Below are positions 7,135 to 15,676 of a stretch of 33,697 bases of DNA, piece by piece. Position numbers and translations under genes: made by a program. The notes under the pieces were generated by a model. It was not told the origin of the DNA, did not search any database, and worked only from the letters and a program-made list of their open reading frames with translations. The stretch lies in contig CANRBX010000033.1 of NCBI GenBank assembly GCA_947628955.1, forward strand, positions 1-33,697, given 5' to 3'. Origin of the DNA: an uncultured Lachnospiraceae bacterium. GTDB lineage: Bacteria; Bacillota; Clostridia; Lachnospirales; Lachnospiraceae. The first letter of the stretch is position 1. Each line of letters begins with the position of its first letter.

Positions 7135-7167
7135 CAGCAGGGCGGCTATATGCCCAGTTTGGTAACG

Positions 7168-7199
7168 CGGGGAGGGCGGGCCTGCCGCCGCTCCCCGGC
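7168..7199. other. GC-rich hairpin between convergent genes
   Basis: CGGGGAG-type arms pair across a short loop to give a long GC stem between the convergent operons. The following bases on the plus strand are an A run and there is no T run on the minus strand, so it does not meet the usual terminator pattern. No function is assigned. Confidence 0.4.
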
Positions 7200-7245
7200 A
7201 AAAAAAGTATAAAAAGTATAGTACAAATGGGGATATATAACCGAG

Positions 7246-8706
7246 CTAAATCTGCCGGTGCATCGGCACCTTATCTGCTCCGAGGTTCGCCAGGTTCTCG
7301 CGCACTCTGCGGCCGTCAGCCTGGGCGATCATCGCGTCGCGGGTCTTTCGGGCCTCCCCTTCCTGCATGTTCCTGCTGGGGCCGCCCACGCAGCCGCCCT
7401 CACAGGCCATCCCCTCCACGAAGTCCTCATTCAGCCGTCCGACCTTCATCAGCAGAAGCGCCTTTCTGCACTCTGCCGCCCCGCTGCATCGCATAACACT
7501 TGGCTTTTCCTTCTCGCCCATCTCTTCGAAGCACTGGAGCACCGCCGCCGTCACACCGCCGCTGTTGCCGAAGCGCTTGCCGTAAGTAGAGCTTTCCTGG
7601 TATGTATTGTCCTCCGGCTCCAGCTCGATATCCTTCGCGTACATCATGGAACGGACTTCTCCGTACGTCATCACATAGTCCGCGTTGCCCTCGATCCCGT
7701 GATCCTGGGCCTCGCTCTTCTTGGCCGTGCACGGCCCGATAAACACCGTGACGGTCTTCGGATCCTGCATTTTCAGGAAGCGCGACACCGCGCACATCGG
7801 GGAGACGGTGGTCGACATGTGATCCGCAAGCTGCGGGAAGTGGAGACGTATCATATTCACAAACGCCGGACAGCAGGAGGTCGTCATCTTCTTTCCCTCC
7901 CGCCAGGCCTCCGCCCATTCCTCGGCCTCAGCCGCAGCCGTCATGTCGCCGCCCAGGCCGACCTCGACCATATCCGCAAATCCGGCCTTCCTAAGCGCCG
8001 TTCTCCAGCTGGCCATCGTGATGCCGGGGCCGAACTGTCCCTCCGTGGCCGGGGCCAGCATGGCTACTACCCGCTTTCCCGCACGGATCTCATTGATCAC
8101 GGATACGATCGAAGCTTTCGGCGCAATGGCCCCGAACGGACATCTCTGCATGCAGTTTCCGCAGGCTATGCACTTCTTCTCATCGATCACGCAGACGCCG
8201 TACTCATCGTAGGCGATGGCGTCCACCGGGCAGGCCTTTTTGCAGGGCCGTTCCAGATGGGCGATCGCGCTGTAGGGGCATGCCTGCGCACACTTGCCGC
8301 ACTCCTTGCATTTCAGCGGATCGATATACGCGCGGGCGTCGCCCATGGAGATCGCCCCGAACCTGCAGGCGCTCTGGCAGGCCTTCCCCATGCACTTGCG
8401 GCAGTTGTCCGTCACCAGATAGGAGGCGATCGGGCATTCCTCGCAGGCCGCGTTGATGACCTGGATCACATTGGAGGAATCCTCCCCGACCGGGCATTTC
8501 CCCTCGGCCAGACGCACCCTCTGCCGGATGATCTCTCTCTCTTTGTAGATACAGCAGCGGAACCTGGCCTGCGGTCCCGGTATGATCCGGAACGGGATCT
8601 CCTCACGCTTCTCTTCCAGCTCCCCGGCCCATGCCAGCTTCGCAGTCTCGAGAAGCACCTGATGCCGGATGCTGTTTATCGCTGTCTCATTTGTCTCTGC
8701 AATCAT
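7246..8706 (-). CDS. monomeric [FeFe] hydrogenase, group B-like
   Basis: This 486-residue protein combines several cysteine-rich iron-sulfur regions (CEECP, CRKCMGKACQSACRFGAI, CKECGKCAQACPYSAI, CKKACPVDAI, CIACGNCMQRCPFGAI) with an H-cluster domain. H-cluster motifs are TSCCPAF (first Cys at about residue 278), SPMCAVSRF, FIGPCTAKKSEA and EGMACEGGCVGGP. The variant GPCTAKK in the second motif and MCAVSRF fit the group B branch of clostridial hydrogenases and not the bifurcating type. It should exchange electrons between a ferredoxin-like carrier and protons in the cytosol. The ATG at 8706 follows GAGGAGG by five bases. It is the last gene of the minus-strand sugar locus, 10 bases after the isomerase gene. 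Confidence 0.9.
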   Translation of the reverse strand: MIAETNETAINSIRHQVLLETAKLAWAGELEEKREEIPFRIIPGPQARFRCCIYKEREIIRQRVRLAEGKCPVGEDSSNVIQVINAACEECPIASYLVTDNCRKCMGKACQSACRFGAISMGDARAYIDPLKCKECGKCAQACPYSAIAHLERPCKKACPVDAIAYDEYGVCVIDEKKCIACGNCMQRCPFGAIAPKASIVSVINEIRAGKRVVAMLAPATEGQFGPGITMASWRTALRKAGFADMVEVGLGGDMTAAAEAEEWAEAWREGKKMTTSCCPAFVNMIRLHFPQLADHMSTTVSPMCAVSRFLKMQDPKTVTVFIGPCTAKKSEAQDHGIEGNADYVMTYGEVRSMMYAKDIELEPEDNTYQESSTYGKRFGNSGGVTAAVLQCFEEMGEKEKPSVMRCSGAAECRKALLLMKVGRLNEDFVEGMACEGGCVGGPSRNMQEGEARKTRDAMIAQADGRRVRENLANLGADKVPMHRQI

Positions 8707-8716
8707 TTCTTCCTCC

Positions 8717-9544
8717 TCAGATGACCTCGCGGTATCTGCGGATATCATTCCTGAGTTCCTCCACACGGTCTCCCTCAGAATATTCCCGCTCAACAATATG
8801 CCCGCGGCAGCCGTTCGCGTCGGCCGTCTCTGTCATAAGCTTCCAGTCCACGATCCCCTCGCAGGCGCGGCAGTTGATCTTCTTCTGGCGGTCCATGGCT
8901 GCCTTTGCCTCATCCGGCAGGATGGGCGCGCCGTTTTCATCCTTTTCAAACCCGGAAAAGTCCATCGGAGGCTGCGGCCCGATCGCTTCGCTGCTCTCTT
9001 TGACATGGATCAGCTTCACCCTGCCGCTGTAGCGCTTTACAAACTCGACCGGATCCTCCCCTGCCGCCGCGCACCAGCCGGCGTCCAGCTCGAAGCTCAC
9101 CAGCTCCGGGTCGGTCTCCTGCATCAGGACGTCGATGATCCGCGCGTCCCCGCAGGGGGCAAACTCCTGCGTGTGGTTGTGATAGACCAGCGTCAGCCCG
9201 TTCTCCGCGCAGAGCCGTCCCAGCTCATTCATCCGCGCGGCCCACGCATGCACCTCCGCGTCATTCCTCATGACCTCCATGCCGATCCCCAGGAACGGGC
9301 AGCCGATCTCCTTCGCATACGGGATCAGCGCCTCAACAGAATCCTTGCCCGGCACGTGCATCGAGATCGGCTCCAGCTTCAGCTCTCCCAGAAGACGCTT
9401 CATCTCCGGCGCCGGAATGCTGAAATCCGGCCCGAAAAGCTCGACTCCGTCGTAGCCCATCTCTGATGTAATCTTTAAGTTCTCCCTGCTGTCATTATGG
9501 TTTCCGTCTGTAAACGAGTACATCTGAAGATAAATTTTTCCCAT
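8717..9544 (-). CDS. sugar phosphate isomerase/epimerase family protein (TIM barrel)
   Basis: A 275-residue protein of the xylose-isomerase-like TIM-barrel family (AP endonuclease 2 fold). Typical features are the start MGKIYLQMYSF, GYDGVELFGPDFS, VYHNHTQEF with metal-ligand His/Glu, SFELDAGWCAAAG and KLIHVKESS. These enzymes isomerise or epimerise keto sugars or inositol derivatives; the substrate cannot be read from the sequence. The ATG at 9544 follows AGGAGGTG, so the longer in-frame extension is rejected. It lies 49 bases after the GH36 gene and is probably co-transcribed, suggesting it handles a sugar released by the glycosidases. Confidence 0.86.
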   Translation of the reverse strand: MGKIYLQMYSFTDGNHNDSRENLKITSEMGYDGVELFGPDFSIPAPEMKRLLGELKLEPISMHVPGKDSVEALIPYAKEIGCPFLGIGMEVMRNDAEVHAWAARMNELGRLCAENGLTLVYHNHTQEFAPCGDARIIDVLMQETDPELVSFELDAGWCAAAGEDPVEFVKRYSGRVKLIHVKESSEAIGPQPPMDFSGFEKDENGAPILPDEAKAAMDRQKKINCRACEGIVDWKLMTETADANGCRGHIVEREYSEGDRVEELRNDIRRYREVI

Positions 9545-9593
9545 AGGACACCTCCTGCAAATTATTTTCCTGAAAAAAATTGTACCATGTCCT

Positions 9594-11765
9594 TCATTTG
9601 AATGCAAGAGTGCACGGGCGCGCTTCTTCGCTGAGGACGGTCACAAAAACCTTTTTTCCGCTGTTTTCCACGGGAAGCACGCTGACATTGCCCCTTCTTT
9701 GCAGACGCTCTGCCGCCTCTTCTCCGTCGCACAGAACGCTCTGCAGGGGACGCTCCGACAGAAACGCCACTTCGCCTCCCTCACGGAGGACGCTGCAGAC
9801 CCTTCCGTTCCCGCGCGTCACAGCCTCGACCGCGCAGAAGCTGTTGTATTTGTCCGCCAGGCCGAGCACCGTCCCTTCCTCATGGAAGGGCAGGATCAGA
9901 TACCACGCAAAGCCACCCGCAGGCAGCTCGCCCGTGCAGGCTTCGTCCGTCTTCACATGCTCCGCCGTTCTGCTGAAGTAATCGTAAACCCAGCACGTAT
10001 CCGGAAGCGCCAGATCATAGATGTCAGACGGGCGGAAGCAGTACTCCTGCCGCTCCCCGGTAAGATTGAATACCGCGATCCCCCCGGCCCTCTCGTCCTG
10101 CCCCCAGGGGGCGGTGTTCGTCAGCTTCAGGACGCCGGACACCGTGGGATCCGCAAACAGGCAGTCCTCCGTCGGTTTTGCGCTGCGGCTCATCATCAGG
10201 ATCTCCCCGTCCCTGTAGGTCAGCGGCTTTACCGTCTCAGGATCCGTCCCGCCGACCCTGTCGCTGAAGTAGACCGGGCCGCCGCTGATGGCGCGCAGCA
10301 GGGCGTGCCTCGTACTGTCTTCGTGGTTCGTCCAGAACATGTCCCAGTCACAGTAATAGAGTTCGTCGTGGTACAGCGCGTTATACGCATTCTGCAGGAG
10401 ATGCTCCGCAAAGCCGTTTTCCCTCCCGGGCACAAAATCGTCGCTGTTCCGGGAGACGGCGGAATCCCGCCGGGACAGGATGTTTTCCATTGCCATCCCC
10501 ATGCAGTTGATGATCCGGCCGTCCATGACGGAGGCCGCTCCCTCCAGCGCGTCGTGGATGTTCCGGGCAGCGGCCGTCAGAGGGTACATGTTCTCATACT
10601 GGCTCTTCAGGGAGCTCTGGCTGTCCACCTTCACAAAGTCGATCCCCTCTCTGCAGAGATATTCATACCAGTCCCGGTAAAACCCGTACGCATTTCTCCC
10701 TGCGGGATCCGGGAGCACCTTTCCGTTCGGGGCGCGGCAGAGACCGGCGCTCTCCGAGACCTCCACCGGGCTTCCCGGCAGGATCCCGCCCCAGTATCCG
10801 GCCAGGGAATGCCACACTCCGAACCAGCGGATCTGCGTCTCTCCGCGTATTTCCCGGATCATCGGGGCAAATCCCCGCGGAAACTTCTGCCTGTCCGGGG
10901 CAAAATCCGTCAGCATCTCATCCTGCTGCGAGAGCCACCCGTCGTCCAGGATCATCCAGCGGACCGGAACCTCCTTGCCGCGCAGCTCCCGCGCCTTCTC
11001 CACGACCTGATCCTCCGTGATCTCCCTGTAGAAAGCGTCCCAGCTGCACCAGCCGAGAAAGCGGAAAAGCTCCGGGAAACGGCGTTCGCTCTTTTTCCGG
11101 ATCCCCTTATATCCGGCGATCCAGTCAAACGCAGCGGTGACAGCGTCGTAGAGCGTCCCGCTCTCTGTCATCACCAGAAACACCTCGTCCAGCTCCCGGA
11201 GTCCCCCGACGTTCGCCGTCATCACAAAGCGGAACCTGCCCTCCGCACCGGCGGCGGCGTGCGTCCTGCACTTTTTATCTGCCATCGCGGCAATGCAGCC
11301 ATAGTGGTCCCGGAATTTCATAAAGATCACCTGAGTCCTGTCAGGGATCTCCTCCGGCCGCGACAGAAATCCCGGCCGCGTCCACCAGTCGTTCAGCATG
11401 TACATGGCCGTCATGCGCTCCGGGTTCTCGCCCAGCGCCAGGTCAATCGTCACCGGCTTTTCCAGCTCCAGATTATAATTCTCCGTAAAGGGCTCGTTTT
11501 TTAGGGAAACCTTTATCCGTCCCGCCAGGCCGCCCGGTATCTCCTGAAAGGAAATCCTGGCCTGCGCTTCGTCCTCGTCACCGCCGAAGCGGAATCCGTT
11601 CCCTTCCCCGGGGCTTTCTGCTCTGCGGCCTTCCTCTTCACAGTTTTCTGCTCTGCTGTTTTTTTCTCCGCAGCTTCCTTCCGCCTCCCCGGAAAATTCA
11701 TATATCCGGCCCTTCTGACAGCGGAGCGTCAGGCCGGCCCCGGTGATTTTCTGCAGTACCTCCAT
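9594..11765 (-). CDS. GH36 alpha-galactosidase, raffinose-synthase/Sip1-like branch
   Basis: A 723-residue protein without signal peptide, therefore cytosolic. Signatures of the raffinose-synthase-like GH36 branch appear in order: GWCSWDAFYREITE, WMILDDGWLSQQD, the presumed nucleophile segment FVKVDSQSS, the presumed acid/base segment SRNSDDFVPG, and CDWDMFWTNHEDS with SGGPVYFSD. Family members hydrolyse or transfer alpha-galactosyl groups of raffinose-type sugars. The N-terminal 60 residues contain a Glu/Lys-rich low-complexity stretch (about 25-60) not needed for the fold. It is 13 bases after the GH13 gene with GAGAGGGGGA before the ATG. Together these suggest use of raffinose-family or mixed alpha-glycosides taken up by the nearby ABC transporter. 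Confidence 0.88.
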   Translation of the reverse strand: MEVLQKITGAGLTLRCQKGRIYEFSGEAEGSCGEKNSRAENCEEEGRRAESPGEGNGFRFGGDEDEAQARISFQEIPGGLAGRIKVSLKNEPFTENYNLELEKPVTIDLALGENPERMTAMYMLNDWWTRPGFLSRPEEIPDRTQVIFMKFRDHYGCIAAMADKKCRTHAAAGAEGRFRFVMTANVGGLRELDEVFLVMTESGTLYDAVTAAFDWIAGYKGIRKKSERRFPELFRFLGWCSWDAFYREITEDQVVEKARELRGKEVPVRWMILDDGWLSQQDEMLTDFAPDRQKFPRGFAPMIREIRGETQIRWFGVWHSLAGYWGGILPGSPVEVSESAGLCRAPNGKVLPDPAGRNAYGFYRDWYEYLCREGIDFVKVDSQSSLKSQYENMYPLTAAARNIHDALEGAASVMDGRIINCMGMAMENILSRRDSAVSRNSDDFVPGRENGFAEHLLQNAYNALYHDELYYCDWDMFWTNHEDSTRHALLRAISGGPVYFSDRVGGTDPETVKPLTYRDGEILMMSRSAKPTEDCLFADPTVSGVLKLTNTAPWGQDERAGGIAVFNLTGERQEYCFRPSDIYDLALPDTCWVYDYFSRTAEHVKTDEACTGELPAGGFAWYLILPFHEEGTVLGLADKYNSFCAVEAVTRGNGRVCSVLREGGEVAFLSERPLQSVLCDGEEAAERLQRRGNVSVLPVENSGKKVFVTVLSEEARPCTLAFK

Positions 11766-11778
11766 ATATATCCCCCTC

Positions 11779-13464
11779 TCATTCCGCCTCCGCGATCAGC
11801 GCCTCGAAGGCCCGCAGCGTGAGGACGTCTCCTTCCTTCCGGATGTCTCCGTAATTGTCAGCCATCAAACGAAGATCCTCCGCCGTCCGGATCCTGCACT
11901 CTTCCCGCTGGTAGTTGCAGAAGACCTGCACTCTCCTGCCCTGATAAGAGCGCTCATACGCGAGCAGGTTCCTGACGTCTTCGTACAGCGGCACAAAGCT
12001 TCCGTCCGTCAGGATGTCGGAGTACTCCGAGCAAAGCCGCAGGCGGATCAGCTTCTGGTACCAGTGATACAGAGAATCCGGATCCTGCCGCTGTCCGCGC
12101 GCGTTGATCTCCGTATAATTTTCGTTTACCCTCAGCCACGGCCTGCCGGAGGTGAAGCCGCCGTTCGGCGCGTCCTCCCACTGGAACGGTGTCCTGGCAT
12201 TGTCGCGGCTGTATTTATAGATGCACTCCATCGCCTCTTCGTGAGAAAGGCCCTTCCTTCGCGCGAGCTCATACTGGTTATGACTGGAGCAGTCGTCGTA
12301 ATCGCCGATGGAAGGCCAGCGGACACCGCGCATCCCTATCTCCTCTCCCTGGTACAGGAACGGCGTCCCCCTGCGGAACATATAGACCGCTGCCAGCATG
12401 GATGCCCCGTAGTAATTCCGTCCTTCCTCCGGAAGATAATGGTCGATGGAGCGGGACTGGTCATGATTCTCCAGAAATACCCCGTACCAGCCCTTCTCCC
12501 CCACCGCGCGGTGGCTGTTAAAGATCTCCCGCTTTACGTCCTCCTGCGTCCAGTCCCGCTCGTCATACCAGAAGTTATCCGGGCCCTTCAGAGCGATCTC
12601 CCACTCTGCGAACTCAAAGATCATGGAGAAAAGGCCGTCCTCCAGAGAAATATACTCCAAAGCGTCCTCCGGCGCAACACCCGGGGCCTCCCCCACCGCA
12701 AGCGCGCAGCGCGGCCCGTATGTGCGGTCACGAAGCTCCCGGAGGATCTCCCGGATCCCCTCACAGTTCAGGCTCCCGTACGAGCATGTGACGAGGCCGT
12801 CCTCGCCGTCCGGCGCAAATGAGGGCAGGCCGTCCTTCTTTTTCAGGTAGGTAATGGCGTCGAGCCGGAAGCCGGCCACCCCTCTGTCCATCCACCAGTT
12901 CATCATTTTATAGATCTCTTCCCGGAGTTCCCGGTTCTCCCAGTTGAGATCCGCCTGCTTCTTTGTAAATGTGTGAAGGTAATAATAGGGGGTTCCCGGA
13001 ACCGGCTCCCACGCGCTCCCGCCGAAAACGGAGCGCCAGTTGTTCGGCGGGCCGCCGTCCGCGCCCTTTCTGATATAGAAATATTTTCCGTACCTTCCTT
13101 CCGGATCCTTCAGCGCTCTCTGAAACCATTCATGTTCATCCGAGCAGTGGTTTACAACCATATCCATGACGATACGGATCCCGCGCTTTCCGGCTTCCCC
13201 GATCAGCTCCTCCAGATCCTCGTTCGTCCCATAGGAGGGGTCCACCTGATAATAGTCGGCCACGTCATAACCATTGTCAGCCATCGGCGACTTGTAGACC
13301 GGGCACAGCCACAGAACGTTTACACCAAGCTCTTCCAGATAATCCAGCTTCCGGATGATTCCTCTCAGGTCCCCCAGGCCGTCCCCGTCCGAATCGTAAA
13401 AGCTTTTCGGATAGATCTCGTAGACGACCGCTTTTTTCCACCATTGTTTTTTCAGCTTTTCCAT
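11779..13464 (-). CDS. GH13 alpha-glucosidase (oligo-1,6-glucosidase-like)
   Basis: A 561-residue cytosolic alpha-amylase-family enzyme with the subfamily 31-like layout: YEIYPKSFYDSDGDGLGDL, VMDMVVNHCSDEH, nucleophile D202 in GFRLDAI, acid/base E259 in AVGEAPG, and FLENHDQSR. The residue after the nucleophile is Ala203, where isomaltases typically have Val and maltases Thr; this position is known to influence linkage preference, so the choice between alpha-1,6 and alpha-1,4 is open. The ribosome binding site is GAGGAG. It follows the ABC permease genes after a terminator hairpin and leads into the GH36 gene. Confidence 0.92.
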   Translation of the reverse strand: MEKLKKQWWKKAVVYEIYPKSFYDSDGDGLGDLRGIIRKLDYLEELGVNVLWLCPVYKSPMADNGYDVADYYQVDPSYGTNEDLEELIGEAGKRGIRIVMDMVVNHCSDEHEWFQRALKDPEGRYGKYFYIRKGADGGPPNNWRSVFGGSAWEPVPGTPYYYLHTFTKKQADLNWENRELREEIYKMMNWWMDRGVAGFRLDAITYLKKKDGLPSFAPDGEDGLVTCSYGSLNCEGIREILRELRDRTYGPRCALAVGEAPGVAPEDALEYISLEDGLFSMIFEFAEWEIALKGPDNFWYDERDWTQEDVKREIFNSHRAVGEKGWYGVFLENHDQSRSIDHYLPEEGRNYYGASMLAAVYMFRRGTPFLYQGEEIGMRGVRWPSIGDYDDCSSHNQYELARRKGLSHEEAMECIYKYSRDNARTPFQWEDAPNGGFTSGRPWLRVNENYTEINARGQRQDPDSLYHWYQKLIRLRLCSEYSDILTDGSFVPLYEDVRNLLAYERSYQGRRVQVFCNYQREECRIRTAEDLRLMADNYGDIRKEGDVLTLRAFEALIAEAE

Positions 13465-13524
13465 ATTCTCCTCGTCATTTCGTCTGCTTCACATCTCAGA
13501 TCACACGGATCTTTTCCGCCGCGC

Positions 13525-13597
13525 AAAAAAGTCCCCGCAAAATTCATTTTCAAAACCGGATAATAAAAGTTCCCAGATACAGAATTTTGCAGAGACT
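13525..13597 (-). terminator. long-stem terminator/attenuator between permease and alpha-glucosidase genes
   Basis: On the minus strand AGTCTCTGCAAAATTC (13597-13582) pairs with GAATTTTGCGGGGACT (13545-13530) in a 16-bp stem with two G-U pairs and a 36-base loop, followed at once by a T run (13530-13525). It is 124 bases after the permease stop and 60 bases before the glucosidase start. It would end most transporter transcripts and pass some into the glycosidase genes. Confidence 0.72.
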
Positions 13598-13720
13598 CTC
13601 ATGCCGCAGCACCTGCGCGCCCATGGAAACGCCATGGAAACACAGGTACTCTCGGGTTTTCATTTATGGTGACGCTCCGCCTGCGGAGCACAGGATACTG
13701 CTTTTGCCGTCCGCCGCGTC

Positions 13721-14566
13721 TTATGCCTTAACCGCACCGTCAACCACACCGGAGATGATGTTCTTCTGAAGCACAATGTACAGAAGAATGATCGGTATGA
13801 TCGTGACAAATACGGCCGGGAAGATCAGCTCCCACGGATTTCCGTACTGTCCTGACTGCAGCTTTGCAAAGTACAGCTCCAGCGTCAGCGTCTTTACTCC
13901 CTGTTTGTTTCCGATCACCAGGAACGGAAGGAGGTAGTCGTTCCAGATCCACATCGCGTTGATAACAATCACCGTCACAGTCGTGCTCTTCATCAGCGGG
14001 AACACCACCTTGAAGAACATCTGGAACAGGTTCGCGCCGTCGATCAGCGCCGCTTCCTCCAGGGAAGCCGGCACGCCCTTTACAAAGCCGTGGTACAGGA
14101 AGATCGACATGCTGATGCCGAAGCCTCCGTACATGATGATCAGGCCGGGCAGATTCTTCAGACCCATCTTCTCAAAGATATTGATCAGCGGGTACATCAG
14201 GGCCTGGAAGGGCACCAGCATGGCCGCCGTAAACAACAGGTACATAAATTCCGCCAGCTTCGTCTTGCTGCGCACCATCGCCCACGCTGCCAGCGACGAT
14301 ACCACGACCAGAAGCAGGATCGAGCAGAATGTCACGACAAATGTGATCCAGATCGAGCTCAGGAAATGGATCTGGCTCGCAGCGTTCAGGATATAATCAA
14401 ACGTGAACGTGGTCGGCGGAGCGATCGGCGTATTCAGGATCTCATTGTTGGATTTGAATGAATTAAAAAGCAGGAACAGCAGCGGATAAAGTGTGATCAC
14501 CGCCATCGCTATCAGGACAGCATGGAAAACCGCCTGGATCGCCGTGTGTCTTCCCTTCATACTCAT
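13721..14566 (-). CDS. sugar ABC transporter permease (MalG type)
   Basis: A 281-residue inner-membrane permease with six predicted helices. The ABC-permease EAA signature is visible as EEAALIDGANLFQMFFKVVFPL, where the ATPase docks. It resembles the second permease of carbohydrate uptake systems. The ATG at 14566 overlaps the stop of the first permease (TGATG), indicating translational coupling. No ATPase gene is found in the window, as is common for Firmicute oligosaccharide importers that share an MsmK-type ATPase. Confidence 0.93.
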   Translation of the reverse strand: MSMKGRHTAIQAVFHAVLIAMAVITLYPLLFLLFNSFKSNNEILNTPIAPPTTFTFDYILNAASQIHFLSSIWITFVVTFCSILLLVVVSSLAAWAMVRSKTKLAEFMYLLFTAAMLVPFQALMYPLINIFEKMGLKNLPGLIIMYGGFGISMSIFLYHGFVKGVPASLEEAALIDGANLFQMFFKVVFPLMKSTTVTVIVINAMWIWNDYLLPFLVIGNKQGVKTLTLELYFAKLQSGQYGNPWELIFPAVFVTIIPIILLYIVLQKNIISGVVDGAVKA

Positions 14567-15462
14567 CACATCTCCACCTCCTTGCTCGAAGTGATCTTAA
14601 CCTGTATCAGGGTGATCGTCGCCACAAGGATAAAGAAGATAACCGCCTGCGCCTGCGCCATGCCATAGTCAGGCGGGTTCGTATCCTGCGTCGTCCTCAG
14701 AATCTGCATGGCCAGAAGTCTCGTGTTGAACTTTCCGTCCGTCAGCGCCACGTTCTGATCCAGCAGCATGAAGCTCTTTGAGAGCGTCAGGAAGAATACG
14801 ATCGTGAAGGAAGGCATCAGCATCGGAACAGTGATATGTCTGAAGCGCTGGAATACGTTCGCGCCGTCGATCGAGGCTGCCTCTGTCAGATCCTTCGGAA
14901 TCCCGTTCAGGCCGTTCGTGTAGATCAGCATCATGTAGCCTGCCATCTGCCAGGTGTACACGATCACAATCGCGATCATCGCTTTCCACTTGTCCTGAAG
15001 CATGTTCTGGAAGAACGGTATCTGGATAGCGCTGTTTCCGCCAAAGAGGATCTGCGAGAACACGATCTCGAAGATGAACTGCCAGATATAGCCCAGAGCC
15101 AGGCCGCCAAGCAGGTTGGGGACAAAGTAGATCGTACGGTATACTCCGCCGCCTCTGTGGAGCGCCGTGGCCAGAAGCGCCATTGCAAGGGAAACGAGAT
15201 TGATCACGACCGTCGCCACCAGGGTGAATGCGATCGTGTAGGTCAGGGAGTTCATGAACTTGCTGTTCTTAAAAATCTTTACGTAATTCTCAACGCCGAC
15301 AAATGCCTGCCAGAAATGGTCCGCTCCCGCAAAGTAGGCGCCGCGCCATGCCGTGAAGGAATAGATCACGCCTACAAAGAAAGGAATCGCTACCACCATC
15401 AGAAAAAGGATGAATGCGGGAAGGAGCAGCGGCACCAGTCTCTTCTTATAATATTTATCCAT
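14566..15462 (-). CDS. sugar ABC transporter permease (MalF type)
   Basis: A 298-residue membrane protein with about six helices and the EAA loop EAASIDGANVFQRFRHITVPM. It lacks the large extra periplasmic loop of enteric MalF, which is normal for Firmicutes. ACAGGAGGC lies before the ATG. It pairs with the following MalG-type permease (one-base overlap) and works with the binding protein upstream, from which it is separated by a hairpin terminator. Confidence 0.93.
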   Translation of the reverse strand: MDKYYKKRLVPLLLPAFILFLMVVAIPFFVGVIYSFTAWRGAYFAGADHFWQAFVGVENYVKIFKNSKFMNSLTYTIAFTLVATVVINLVSLAMALLATALHRGGGVYRTIYFVPNLLGGLALGYIWQFIFEIVFSQILFGGNSAIQIPFFQNMLQDKWKAMIAIVIVYTWQMAGYMMLIYTNGLNGIPKDLTEAASIDGANVFQRFRHITVPMLMPSFTIVFFLTLSKSFMLLDQNVALTDGKFNTRLLAMQILRTTQDTNPPDYGMAQAQAVIFFILVATITLIQVKITSSKEVEM

Positions 15463-15521
15463 ACTGCCTCCTGTTACGGACAGCAGAACCCGCGCTCTGC
15501 GGATCCTCCGTCGTCCTGAAT

Positions 15522-15565
15522 GAAAAAGGGCCGCCGCAAAACCATCTGATTATCTGCGGCAGCCC
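15522..15565 (-). terminator. terminator/attenuator between binding-protein and permease genes
   Basis: On the minus strand GGGCTGCCGCA (15565-15555) pairs with TGCGGCGGCCC (15538-15528), 11 bp with one G-U pair, followed by TTTTT (15527-15523). It lies 112 bases after the binding-protein stop and 60 before the permease start. Partial termination here would give more binding protein than permease, a common arrangement. Confidence 0.85.
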
Positions 15566-15676
15566 CGATTTTTAACGCAACTCAGTCAGCGCCGGACCGT
15601 TACAGCCCGTTCTTCTGCGGATCATAAGCTGCAACGCCAGGCATTCTGCAGGGAATATTTCCGGATATGCGGGAAA

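Noticed and set aside
7168-7199. Terminator for the convergent operons
   Set aside because: There is a strong stem but no T run in the correct position on either strand.
9699-11504. Long open frame on the plus strand opposite the GH36 gene (about 600 codons)
   Set aside because: It is Arg/Pro/His/Val-rich without recognisable domains and lies wholly opposite a gene with clear catalytic motifs; such shadows are expected at this GC content. The same holds for plus-strand frames opposite the hydrogenase (7258-8724) and proS (31775-33361), and for a minus-strand frame at 3060-4298.
13498-13512. Short palindrome AGATC-ACACG-GATCT before the alpha-glucosidase gene
   Set aside because: It is too short and has no matching site elsewhere in the locus.
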